Assembly: GCA_006538405.1 (NCBI GenBank)
Contig: BJKQ01000003.1
Location: forward strand, 2,542,001-2,606,000
Length of the DNA: 64,000 nucleotides
DNA from: Hansfordia pulvinata
Taxonomy: Eukaryota > Ascomycota > Sordariomycetes > Xylariales
Direction of reading: 5' to 3'
Under the pieces are notes generated by a model. The model searched no databases. It had not been told where the DNA came from and worked only from the letters and a program-made list of their open reading frames with translations. Below are positions 44,859 to 55,864 of the stretch, piece by piece (within the stretch, counting starts at the first letter, position 1; every line of letters starts with the position of its first letter). The translations under genes and the position numbers were made by a program.

Positions 44859-46470
44859 GTTTGGTATAGGGTTTGTTTGGGAAGCGAGGCGGATTAGAAA
44901 AAAAGTTGGCTGATCGTAGATCGTATACGAGCGAGTTAATAATAAGGTGCTTTGGAAGTAGAGTTCGTCGGCTTGAGTGAATGACAAAGAATGAGTGAGT
45001 GAGTGAAGGGGATAGGCAGACAGACCTTCTATTTTCCGCAATGATCTGTTTGCGGCTCGCCTTATATATATCAGCCAGTTCAACTTCCGCCCTCCAAATT
45101 CCTGGGAGGGGCGCCGAGGGATTACCAGGTGAATTGAGAGATCTGTGCCTTGCAGCCCTGGATCTCAGCCTGGCGAGTCTCGCATTGTCGCCTGGGAACC
45201 GCGCTCCGGCGTCAGGGGACAGGGGGCCGCGGGGACCAAAGTTCTGGGGATCCTTCGTGGGACTGTGGAGCGTGGGAGGATCCGGTCCATGGCGGTCTTT
45301 GCGGTAGGGCCAGATCTGTCGAGGCCGCTCAGGCGGGATCTCGCTCTGCAGCCAGCAGGATGCGTTCCGCAGAGCGATTCGACGAGATTCACTTGAGATG
45401 CGGCGCGGCCTGGTCAGCTGGGAAGCTTGAGCATGCTGTCGCGATTGTATCTGAATCGCAGAAATAGACACAGGGTAGACCGTCCACAGTAGTCAGCGGG
45501 TTTCACTCTCACGACTCTCCAACGAGAATTCGTATAATTTTACTGGAGATTAATGAACGACTCGACATGCAACTCGCCAACGTTGATTCTAAGGGGACAA
45601 TGGACCGGGCACTCAGCCCCGTCAAGCTATAACTCGAAGCGGCCTAGGCTCGCCGAAGACCCATGGCCAAACTGGAGGCCAAGCCGCAGTGCATAGTCAG
45701 AATAGAACCGGTAATTCGGATCTCGGCCAGTCGCAAATGAGGCCGTTGAGTCGAATGGGACCCGCCCACTGCTCCGTATAAGAAGAACCCCGGCGAAGAA
45801 CCTTGGGTACCAAACCTCCAAACCCCGGCCCCCCTGCCGCGTTTGTGCAAACATGCGACGGCCTCGGGGACGTTTGAAACCTCCTCACTCGGCCCATCGC
45901 CGAATGACCAAGCCACTGGACCTGCTGTTTGCGTCCAAACTGGACCTGCGCCTCGCCTGGACGGCTTCATTATCGGGGCTCTCTCTGGCAGTCTCGCTGA
46001 CTGTGTACCAGACCCGGCCCCTCAGTGCCGCTTCGCGGGCACAAAAGAATACTCAACCGGGTCGGTTTTTCGAGTGAATTGAAGTATCTTGGCGTCTGCT
46101 CAAAGGGGCTGCGTAACGTGTGCTGTATAGTTTCAGAATAGACATTGAGGTGGTGCTGGGCTAGATAAGTTTAGTCAAGGTCAGCAGCCATTCATGTGAG
46201 TGAAGCCAATCCCATTTGACATCCTACCCTGGCCGTGCCCGATCACACGATCCAACTTGTGTCCTCCCTTTTTCTATTCCGAGCAGGTTGCCAACCCGCG
46301 GCAATCCCTCCACGGAGAATGTAGACCAGCAGGACTCACATGCATCCGCAGCACACATGTCATGGTCGCAAATGCAGATGATCGGAAACATTGCGACGTA
46401 CTCGTGGTATCAATGAACCCTGAGAATAGCTCAGCCCCTCCAATGCACGAAGCTCTGCCAGCGGGCATTT
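44859..46470. other. Intergenic region, no convincing gene
   Basis: Contains the cysteine-rich promoter and the 3' flank of the double-CxxC gene. A plus-strand 74-codon frame at 45853-46077 (MRRPRGRLKPPHSAHRRMTK onward) has a hydrophobic stretch, but no supporting signal or family was found. Confidence 0.45.
45061..45071 (-). promoter_or_regulatory. Candidate TATA box of the cysteine-rich gene
   Basis: On the gene strand the sequence reads ATATATATAAG, about 205 bp before the start codon at 44858, within reasonable fungal TATA-to-start distances if a leader is present. Confidence 0.4.
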
Positions 46471-47683
46471 TCACGTCTGGTCCCCATCCCCCGGCTCCAC
46501 GCCTCCCCTCCAGCACCGTCGGCATTTGTAATTTGTGTGCATTCGCTCCGCGACCACCGCATGCCGGCACGTCAGGCAAAGGTGCAGCCCGCGCCAAGGG
46601 ATGAAGGGCTCGCAGTCCAGGCAGACGTACTTCCGGGGCCCGCCGGGACTGAGCCGGGCGAAGCGCGAGAGGCGGAAAGTCTTCTCGCACACGTCGCAGA
46701 AGCGCTGCTGCTCTTGCTGCTGGGGCCGCGGTTGAGGATGGATTTGGGAGTGGGCTTGGGGTTGTCTGCTGCGAGATGATGTTGCGTGGTTGCTGCTGCC
46801 CTCGGCCGCGCTGCTATCGGGGTTGGTCCGTCTGCGCCGTCGCGAGGAGGGGGCGGCGGCTGGGGTGGTGTTGGTGTTGGTGCGTGCCGCTGCCGCTGCC
46901 GCTGCCGCCGCTGCCTCAGCTGCCCGGTGGTCGTCTGGGTTCGTGTATTGCGCATTCAGAGCCATCTCGGCCTCTTCTGGTGTGCACTGTGAGGCGTGTG
47001 TAAGTTACAAGTCACAGGGGGTGTACAGGTAGAAAGCTCTAGCTAGTAGCCCGAATATCCTCAGGTCTTTGCTATAGCATGCCCGGCAGCCCACGCCACA
47101 TTGCCCCCACAAGGATTGACCTAATCCGGGTAGGTAGGCAGGGAAAGAATCAACGTACCGAAAAGTCCTGGTACACGGGTTCACCCCCGATGATGTGCGT
47201 TGCGCGCCTTGAGGCGGCCGTGGACCGGGCAGAGTTGTGTCTGGTGGGAGCATGAGCTTGGAGAGGAGGTGACTGCTGGGCCACGAAGTCTGGGTGTTGG
47301 AATTGCGCAGGGCGGTACGGCTGTTGCGCGGAAGCGTAGAAGCTCTCCGGGTCCTCCATCGCAGCCCAGTCCTGGTAGCTGCTCTCCTCGGACTGCGGCT
47401 CCCACGACTGGAAATGGTGCTGCTGGTAGCCCGGCGTCATCTCGCTGGCAAAGTCACGGTAGATGACGATCTCGGCCGTCTCCGGTTCGTGCTCCAGCTC
47501 GTCCTCCTCGTCCTCCTCGTCCTCCTCGCACACTGGCGCCAGTGGGGTCGCGACGTGCGGTGTTTCCTGGGTAGGCGGTGGCGGCGGCGGCGGCGGCGGT
47601 GGTGGTGGTGGTGGTGGTGGTGGTGGCTGCCGCGGCCGCGGCCGATGCTGCTGCTCCTGTCGTCTCGAGAACCACCGAGGCAT
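46471..47683 (-). CDS. Double-CxxC protein with polyproline and acidic tracts
   Basis: Exon 1 (47683-47159) and exon 2 (46986-46471) join in phase 0 across a 172-bp intron, giving 346 residues. The N-terminus is followed by a run of about 18 prolines (residues about 20-37), then an acidic block CEEDEEDEEDELEHEPE, and later poly-Ala and Arg-rich stretches. The C-terminal quarter has four closely spaced CxxC pairs: CDVCEKTF, YVCLDCEP, HLCLTCRHA and YKCRRCWRG, which would bind two zinc ions. The arrangement suggests a zinc-ribbon or treble-clef-like domain; binding to nucleic acid or protein is possible, but I cannot assign a family. The Pro run is encoded by GGC/GGT triplets on the plus strand (47577-47627). 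Confidence 0.78.
47577..47627. repeat. (GGC/GGT)n triplet repeat encoding polyproline
   Basis: In-frame trinucleotide repeat, GGC units passing into GGT units, encoding about 17 consecutive prolines in the double-CxxC protein. Confidence 0.9.
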
Positions 47684-49688
47684 TGCTGCTGATGATCGTG
47701 TGTTGTGTTCTGACCTTGTGCACAGCGAGAAAAGCGACGAGCCGGGCAGGTCCCTTTGGCGAATGTCCTTCGTTGACGGTGATACCGCACTAGGTTCGCT
47801 GGCCTTTGCACACCCAAGGCGTCTTGGGCCACCACCGGGCTCATATCCGGCTCGCTTCTCCTTTTTATATATCCCCCGCCCGCGGCGCCTTTGTTGACTT
47901 ACCCGTCAACCCCGAGCCTGCCCCCCGGATCCCGTTCCACATTGCGGTTGCGCGAGAGCCGTGACGCCTTGTTGGGCCGGGTGCCGAATGCCTCCTCCCC
48001 ATCATGCGGGTATGGGAACGTGCATTGGGTATCGGCTAGGTCACCGTGCCACGAGACCATCCCGACCAGGAAATATCCAATACGTAGGTTGAGAGAGAGG
48101 TAGAGAGAGACGGCCGAACGAACCAGGGCCAGCATCACGCCGCTACGGGGGCTTCCCGGAACTGCCCGCCAATGTTGTGATTGTCGACGCGCTGCCCAAC
48201 CTGCGCCGCGCGCCCGGCTGAGACGAGATTGTGGTGTATCGGGGATCCCGTGCTGTGTGCCCGCGCGCGCGTTGTTGGACACGCTTGGTACGCTTCTTAT
48301 ATGCGCGGCCCAGTCCCGGTTCCGTCTGCTCCGCGTGGCTGCATTTGCGGTAACACGAACCTGAGCGGGTTGGGTTCTGGGTCGGATAAGTTGGAATGCT
48401 AACGTCGGATCGTGTAAGGCCTGAGATGCTTGCGTGGTTGGCTGTATGGTGAAATGTTGGACAGGAGCTGTGCCTGGAGCGACCGTTCTCCCGAGGACCT
48501 GCTTGGCGGGTCTGAGTCAGCTTGCGAGACCCTTTTGCCGGGGTCGCTATCCGGACGGCAGGCGCATTCAGCTCTGTGCCAGAAGATGAAGCTTGTGCGA
48601 GGACACGTTGTTTGCCAACGTGCTCTGATTGTCGCGGAAGACCAAAAATTGGCACGTTCTGAGCGTACTCGTAAGGTTTAGATGATGTAGAATAGTTGGA
48701 CGGGTTGTCTGTCCACTACATCACCTAAAATGACGTACCAAACATGTACTTACCTTCCATCCATGAGATTCTTTATCTTGCTACGGGGAAGGCCCGAGCC
48801 CTGGTGCATGGTGATGCTCATCGGAAGGAGCCCTAGTCACTTACTTCCAGTCCACAGCAATATCTTTGGGAAGGCGCTCACGTGGCGTAGAACCGCTGGT
48901 TCAAAAGTCGTTATTGTCACCCCCAGCAGATATTAATTTGGCCAGGTTAGGAGAAATGTACATTCCATCAGGCAACTGGCTGACATTGGAACCCTCGTTT
49001 TTGGTCATGCCGCAACGATAGGGGTACAACAATACAGTCTTTGACATTGCGCTGGGGATGGAGTTAGAAGACTTGCATACAAACTGGAGGAGGTAGTCTG
49101 GCTTAGCACCGGTCTGTAGTCTATTTTTTTTTTTTGGTGTTACATTATGAGCAGCATCAGCCGACTGTGGTTATCGTGGGCATGCTGCTGTCCTGGCCCC
49201 CGTCATCGGAAACCATCGTGAGCAGATGCGAGCCGACTCATGTCGCGGCCATGGGTTCGTCGGACTACACTGACCAGGTTCTGTGTCTCACAGCCATTGT
49301 GCGTCTGACCTTTTCGAAATGGAGAGCCATGCGGCAGCGGTCCGGAAGCTGGGCAAGTGGACGATTCATCCTGTGTCTTGCACGCCGCGCTGCTCTCGGC
49401 ATTCTTTGGATTTATTTAGCCGCCATTCCATAAAGCTTGGCTTCACTTTCACCAAACGCAATGTTTTGCCGGACACGGGTGCGGAGACGAGTGAGACACC
49501 GGGCGTCGGGCGGGGACCACGGCTTTTGCATCAGGCACAAGTTCATGCCGCCGACTGCATCACGTCACGTGTCACGCGGCCTCATTGACACAGCTGCTCG
49601 CAAACTTGAACGACGTCGCATTGGCAAGGATTAAAACTACAATCGACGCAACAGCCCATAGGAGGGGCATTTCCCCGGCGTCCCCCGT
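47684..49688. other. Intergenic region, no convincing gene
   Basis: Contains the double-CxxC promoter and the 3' flank of the permease. Frames such as 48143-48655 (minus) lack conserved character. A T run lies near 49125-49135. Confidence 0.45.
47862..47872 (-). promoter_or_regulatory. Candidate TATA box of the double-CxxC gene
   Basis: On the gene strand the sequence reads ATATATAAAAA, about 180 bp upstream of the start codon at 47683. Confidence 0.4.
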
Positions 49689-51458
49689 CTACGCCACCGC
49701 GCCGCTCTGCGGGTGCTTCTCGTCCAGCACCCCGCTCCCCTTGGCGCTACCGCCACGTGGCCCCGCCGCTGCCGACTCCTCGTCGCGGTCGCCCGCCGCC
49801 GACGACGACGACGACCCCCGCCCGGCCTCGACGCCGACGACCACCTCACCGCCCGCCGCCGCCGCCGAAGACGCCGCGATGGTCTGCAGGACGGGGGGCC
49901 CGGAGAAGTGCTTGCGGCCGTATGCGAGGTACCAGCCGAGGCTGACGAGGGCGAAGCCGGCGAAGACGACGCTGGCGTAGTTCATGCTGGAGGCGTCGAG
50001 GTCGGCGACGGCGGTGGGCATGCAGAAGAGGACGATGGCGAGGGCGATCCAGGCCAGGGTGACGAGGTTGACGGCGAGGCCGAGGCGGGGGCCCATGGAG
50101 AAGGAGGCGCGGGCCAGGTGGCGGCGGCCGGAGAGGACCGAGATGAGGATGGGCAGGCCGTAGGAGGTGGACAGGCAGATGGTGGCGACGCCGGTGAAGC
50201 TGCTGAAGGCGGCGGTGCTGCCGAGGTAGATGAGGCCGAGCAGGGCGTCGACGGCGGCGGACAGGGCGAGGGCGTTGAGGGGCACGCCGAGCCGCGGGTG
50301 GACGCGGGACCACAGGCGGGAGCCGGGGACGGCGCCGTCGCGGGCGAAGGCGTAGGTGCAGCGGCTGGAGGCGGTCAGGGCGCCGACGCCGGCGAAGGCC
50401 CAGATGCCGAGGACGAGGAAGAGCAGGCCGAAGCCGCCGCCGGCGCTGCCGCCGGTGGCGGCCTTGAAGACGAGGCCGATGGGCTGGCCGTTGGCGACCC
50501 GGAGCAGGGCGGCGACGTCGGGCAGGACGAAGAGGACGGGGACGAGGTAGAGCAGGCCGGTCAGGCCGGCGGCGACGACGGACAGGACGATGGCCTTGGG
50601 GACCTCGCGCTCGGGGGACTGGACCTCCTCGCACATGGCGGCGACCATGCCGTAGCCGGTCAGGACGTAGGCGGGCTGCAGCAGCCCCACGAAGAAGGAC
50701 CAGCCGGCGGGCCAGCCCGAGGCGGAGGCGTCGTAGTGGGCGAAGACGAAGGAGGCGGGGCGGCGGGCGGGGCTCATGGCGAGCAGGACGACGAGCAGGA
50801 CGACGACGGAGGCGGCGGTCCAGTAGATGCACAGGGTGTTGATGAGGTCGAGGTGGCGGCTCAGCAGGGCGTTGACGAGGAAGGCGAAGAGGGTGACGGC
50901 CCAGAAGGCCAGGACGGTCTGCCAGGGGGTGGCGACGAAGCCCTCGTCCCACAGGCTGGGGGCGCTGAGGATGAGCTGGGCGCCGCCAAAGTTGATGCTG
51001 AGGGTGACGGTCCAGTTGCCGACGAGGGTCAGCCAGCCGGTGACCCACGAGGCGACGGGGGCCCAGCGCGGGGGCGACAGCAGCGCGGCCCAGTAGTAGA
51101 CGCCGCCGGCGGTCGGGTAGACGGAGCAGATCTCGGCCAGCGACGCCGCGATGGCCGTCGACAGCAGCGACAGCAGCACCCACCCCCACAGCACCGTCAC
51201 CGACTGCCCGTTGGTCAGCGAGAAGGCGAACGTCGTGCTGAGCCCGTACGGCACCGCCATGATGGCGAACGACAGCCCCAGCACCGACAGCATGCTCAGG
51301 CTGCGCGGCAGCTCCGCCTGGTACCCCATCTGCGCCAGCGCGTCGTCGGCGGCCGCCGCCGTTGTCGCCGCTGCTGCTCCCGGCTCACCGGCAGCAGCCC
51401 CGCCTCGGGCCGGCTTCTCGGCCGTCGTCGATGTCGGTGTCGCCGTCGCCGTCGCCAT
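49689..51458 (-). CDS. Amino acid/choline-type permease (APC superfamily)
   Basis: An intronless frame of 589 residues with about twelve hydrophobic segments. An Ala/Thr-rich, probably cytosolic N-terminus is followed by the first helices (LSMLSVLGLSFAIMAVPYGL), the conserved SLAEICSVYPTAGGVYYWAA segment, a WVTGWLTLVGNWTVTLSINF helix, and later YVLTGYGMVAAMCEEVQSPE, the APC loop with Glu-Glu. The C-terminus is long, Ser/Gly/Ala/Glu-rich and likely cytosolic. The pattern matches fungal APC transporters of the GABA/choline group (Uga4, Hnm1 types); exact substrate cannot be assigned. It runs in the plasma or vacuolar membrane, using an H+ gradient in most relatives. A 25-bp G run lies 135 bp upstream of the start. 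Confidence 0.9.
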   Translation of the reverse strand: MATATATPTSTTAEKPARGGAAAGEPGAAAATTAAAADDALAQMGYQAELPRSLSMLSVLGLSFAIMAVPYGLSTTFAFSLTNGQSVTVLWGWVLLSLLSTAIAASLAEICSVYPTAGGVYYWAALLSPPRWAPVASWVTGWLTLVGNWTVTLSINFGGAQLILSAPSLWDEGFVATPWQTVLAFWAVTLFAFLVNALLSRHLDLINTLCIYWTAASVVVLLVVLLAMSPARRPASFVFAHYDASASGWPAGWSFFVGLLQPAYVLTGYGMVAAMCEEVQSPEREVPKAIVLSVVAAGLTGLLYLVPVLFVLPDVAALLRVANGQPIGLVFKAATGGSAGGGFGLLFLVLGIWAFAGVGALTASSRCTYAFARDGAVPGSRLWSRVHPRLGVPLNALALSAAVDALLGLIYLGSTAAFSSFTGVATICLSTSYGLPILISVLSGRRHLARASFSMGPRLGLAVNLVTLAWIALAIVLFCMPTAVADLDASSMNYASVVFAGFALVSLGWYLAYGRKHFSGPPVLQTIAASSAAAAGGEVVVGVEAGRGSSSSSAAGDRDEESAAAGPRGGSAKGSGVLDEKHPQSGAVA

Positions 51459-52560
51459 GGTTCGAGTATGTCGATGTTATGTCTGTGCCTGTCTGTGTCG
51501 AGAGGAGTGGCTCATGTGCTCCTCCCTTGCTTGTCGAAGCACCCGGAAGACAGACAAGGTCCACGGAAGCCGTGGTGGGCGGACGGACGAGGAGGGGGGG
51601 GGGGGGGGGGGGGGGGGGCACGAGCCTGTCGCGTTCGAATCGCAAAGGACGTCGCGGTGTGGCTGGTGGTGGTGTCAGTCTGTCGCGTGTCGAGAGTGTG
51701 TCGTGTGCCTCATTGTAACATCCGCGCGCGCCAAGGTGGGCAATCAGCTTATACTTATTGCAAGGACATCAGAGCTATCCCCCCCCCCTCCTCCTCCTCC
51801 TCCCCACGCCGAGGGGATCAGCGGCAGCGGCCAGCAGCGGCAGCAGGGGCACCAACTATGTCATAGTCGTAGACGCCGCCCCCAAACTACCTTACCCACT
51901 CAACGGGGTATCCGTTTCGACACCCACCCACCCTCCAGGGCCGTGAGGGCTTCTGATAGCTACTCGTACGCGTACCTCGAGTAGGTACTCACTCACTCAC
52001 TCACTCGCTCGTACGCTCATGGCTTTTGGGTTGATCGTGCTTATCATCGACCCCATCCCGCTCGCGCGGAGCAGGGATCCTGATAGGTGGCACTGGCGCG
52101 GCCACACGTCTAGACCGGCGGGTGCTAGCCCTCCTTTAGGGAGGTTATCAAGGGATCCTCGCCCCGCCGCCCTCTGCGCCGGGCTGCGACGCGGCGGGGG
52201 GTGGGAAAACTGCCGAGAGCTGCCCCGGACGGGCGATAACCAGAGACGGGGCTGTTCTCCATTCACATTATGGGGTACGAGTATCGACGGTCGAGGGACT
52301 ACGGTATCTAGACGAGTGCTCGTGGCTTGCGAGGTAGGTACAGGTTGAGGTAGATAGGTAGGTAACCAGCTGGCTATCATCCATCATTACCCAATGTTAG
52401 TAATGTAATAAAGGAGCGGGGAGATAGCGGTCGGTGGGCGCTCGTCTCTTCTGATACTCGTCTCTTCCACTCTGATACTCGTAGATACCTAATTAAATAA
52501 ATAGATTGCTGACCAGACCTCCTTGAATCTGACCAATCTATCCGTGAGCAGAGATACTTA
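51459..52560. other. Permease promoter and flank of the RIP block
   Basis: GC-rich up to about 52480, then a rapid fall in GC over about 80 bp into the AT-rich element. No gene was recognised. GTACTCAC/CACT repeats occur near 51984-52020. Confidence 0.5.
51594..51618. repeat. Poly-G tract, 25 bp, upstream of the permease
   Basis: Uninterrupted run of 25 G on the plus strand, 136 bp before the permease start codon, so C-rich on the transcript strand of the leader or promoter. Confidence 0.95.
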
Positions 52561-54111
52561 AGCCTAAAAATATAGGATCTATTACGCGCAAGGTGATAAC
52601 ATCTTAAATATATTCTTTATCCTATTATAATTTACAGGCTAAGAGAAGTATCGAAATACACCCTTATAATTATTAAACCGCTTTAATTAACCGCTTTTTA
52701 CCTTTTATAAGGTAATAATTTATTAATTCGTGCGTTTCTTATAAAAGTACGTGTTTATAATACTTTTTTTAATATTATATATTATACGAATTCGATATAC
52801 TGACCGATCGCGATATAAAAGACGCTTTTAACGATTAAGAGATCGCTTTTTATACCGTTTTTAAACTTAAAAACGTTAATAAAAAGTTTATTAATATAAT
52901 AAATAATAAGTTTAACGCTTTTCTTATTAAACTTACCGTGTAAAATATTTGCTTACTCTTTAATATTATTTCTTAAACTGACTTTATTATTAATAAGTCT
53001 TAATTAAATTAAAAACTTAAACATATATAAATTAAGCCTTTTTATTTAATTAAAACACGCGTTTAATAAGCGTTAAAGGATCTTAATACCTTTATAAAGC
53101 TTTTATAAACGTATATTATTATTAAAAAGATTAACCTTAACTTAAAGCTTATAAAGAAGCCGGTATAAAAAGAGATAATTATTAAATTAATAATATTATA
53201 CTTAAATAAGCCTTAAAAATCGATATTAATAAAGGATTAATATATTAAGAAAAAGGATTATTAATAAGCGTATAAAGATCTTATTAATTATTAAATTAAT
53301 AATAATAATATAAATAAAAATAATATATTAATTATAATAAATAAAAAGTAAAATGCGTTTTTTAAAAAATATAATTACTCTTTAACGGTGATATCGCTTA
53401 AAATAACCTTATTTTATAATAAAAAGGTGTATAAAAAGGTATTTATTAAAAAAACGGTTAATAAAAAGTATATATAAAAACTTAATAATATTAATTCTTT
53501 ACTTATTATTATATACCGGTCTTAATATAATTAAGGTAACGGTGATAACGTGTTCTTATTTAATAAATAAGTTAAAGTAATAAGCCTTACCACCGTAAAC
53601 AGTAATAACGTTAATAAGGCACTTATTAATATTATATATAAGTTAAAGAAAAATATAAAAGGTATAAAAAACATTAAAAATATTAAAAAAGTAATTACTT
53701 ACTTTATTAATAACCTTTACGATAAAGTATATACTTTTAACTTTAATAAAACGATAATAATACTTTAAAACACGGAAAAAAATATCGTTTTTAATATATA
53801 TAATATACGGGAAATAAAGTTATTATTTTTAAAGGAAGTAATAAAAATAAAGTAATAATAATAAGCGTTAATAAGGTAAGTTATAATAAAAGGTAATAAT
53901 AATTCGATTTTTATATTATATATTATAAAAAGGTATTTTAATAAAGTTTTTTAAAAAAGAAAAGCGCGCCCGTGTTATTAACTTACTTTATTTTTATTTT
54001 AATATAATTATAAGTTTATTTAATAAATATAATTAATAAAATCCTTATATTTTTTATATTAATAACCGGCGCGCCCTTTATTTACTTGCCCGCGTATATA
54101 TATATTAAGTA

Positions 54112-54235
54112 TTTTTATTAAAAAACGTCGTTTTTTATCACCTTTATTAAAAAATATTATTTTTTATTACTTTTATTTAAAAGCACCGTTTTTTATTATT
54201 TTTATTAAAATACGTCGTTTTTATTACTTTTATTT
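54112..54235. repeat. Internal minisatellite of element copy 1
   Basis: About four imperfect units of roughly 30 bp, each built around AAAAACGTCGTTTTT, separated by T-rich ATTACTTTTATT spacers. The same array is found in copy 2 at 57414-57539, so it belongs to the element. Confidence 0.7.
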
Positions 54236-54240
54236 ATATA

Positions 54241-54244
54241 TATT

Positions 54245-54275
<31 letters not shown>
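54241..54275. repeat. (TA)n tract of element copy 1
   Basis: Alternating TA run of about 30 bp after the minisatellite; an equivalent run lies at 57553-57574 in copy 2. Confidence 0.85.
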
Positions 54276-54279
<4 letters not shown>

Positions 54280-55853
54280 CTTTATTATTACCGGCGCGTT
54301 TATAACGCTTTATTTACCTTTCCGCCTTTTATTAATATTTATAATTATATTTATAACCCTCTTTTTTTATTATAATTCTTTATAATTCGCTTATATATTA
54401 ATAATGATCTCCTTTTATAACTTTAATATACTTATACCTTTTATATACTTTAAATAAATCCGATATTATAAAAGCTCCTTATTAACTTTTTTATTTTTAA
54501 CTTCCTTTTTATAATAATCCTTACACCTTTTTATTTAAATAAAGTTATAAAGCTTATAAATAATATATAAAATTAATATTTATTTTATAATTAAGTATTT
54601 TAACGCTTAATTTTAAATAATCTTAAACTTACACTTTAATATATTAAACACTTATTTTATTATTATTTAAATCCTTAAATATTAAAAATTATATAATTTT
54701 TTAACGTTATTAAACTTTTTTATTTTACTTATTTATTTTTAAAAGTAATATTACACTTTATAATATAATATAAAGATCTTTATATATATATTAAAGTTAA
54801 CGTTTATAAGATAAAACCTTTTTTTTAAGACTTTAAAGTTATTAATAAAAGCGAATATTAATAATTATAAGTTATTTATAAACCCTTTCTTATTAATAAG
54901 TATATATAAAAACGTTTTATTAAGCTTTATTATAATTAATATGTTTTAAAATATAAAGCTTTTACGATAACGTTATCTTTATTAAAATTATATAAGTATA
55001 TAAGTATAAATATATATATTATTAATTATACCGATATAACCGTTAAACTCCGCGAGTTTAAAGTTAAATTTAAGGCCTTTATATAATTATTTATTATTTA
55101 ATTACTTTATAAAGGCTTAATAAAGTGCCTTTATTTATAAAAGTATATTATTAATAATCTTATTAATCGTTATTTAAAGTAAATAAAACTTATTAATAAT
55201 AATACGTTATAAGGTATTATATATTATTATAAAAAGGAATATTATTAATTATATAACACCGGAAAGGCGTTTCGATTTTTTATTTACTTTTATATTATTT
55301 ATTAATTAATTTAATAATTTATAAATAATTTAACGGTTTATTTAAAATATATATTAAAAGGCCTTGTTATTAAAATACTTTAATTTATTATTATATTAAG
55401 CCACGATTATAAAGGTATCCTTTTTTATTTAATAAATAATATAATAACGTTAACGTTACCGAATTTAATATTATTAAAGTCGTTAAACGATTAATAAATT
55501 AATTATAATAATAAGCCGTTAATATTAATTTATTTAAAAGGGTTATAAATATATTATAAGTAAGTGTAATATTACTTAAAAAGCACCCCTTTTTTAACCC
55601 TTTTAATATTACTTTAAAAAGTATAAAAGTAAGTAAAAAACTTAATATTATACTTATTTCGTGATCCTTATTAATAAGTAATATATTAAAGTATTATATA
55701 TCTTTAAAATAATTTATATAAATAAAATTATTAATAAATTAAGTGAAACACTGCTTTTTAACGCTGAAACGGCGTTTTAACGGCTTATTATAATAAAAGA
55801 TCGGTATATAATATTATTATTAAACGCGTAATAAGTCTTATATTTTTAAGCCT

Positions 55854-55864
55854 TAATTAAGTAA
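55854..55864. other. Eleven-base spacer between the two elements
   Basis: The sequence TAATTAAGTAA separates the right terminus of copy 1 from the left terminus of copy 2; both copies share orientation. Confidence 0.65.

Larger units (their letters stand above)
52561..55853. mobile_element. RIP-degraded TIR element, copy 1 (about 3.3 kb)
   Basis: The left end reads AGCCTAAAAATATAGG and continues GATCTATTACGCGC. The right end (to 55853), read in reverse complement, is AGGCTTAAAAATATAAG. The two ends are therefore inverted repeats differing mainly by transitions. GC content is extremely low; CpA and TpG are scarce, TpA is common, and no long reading frame survives on either strand, as expected after RIP. 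Flanking TA dinucleotides on both sides would fit a TA target duplication, but AT-richness makes this weak. Size and termini suggest a class II DNA transposon; the superfamily cannot be named without a surviving transposase. Confidence 0.75.

Noticed and set aside
49713..51866. 717-residue plus-strand frame
   Set aside because: Antisense shadow of the permease: Gly/Asp/Glu/Ala-rich because the permease codons are strongly GC-biased.
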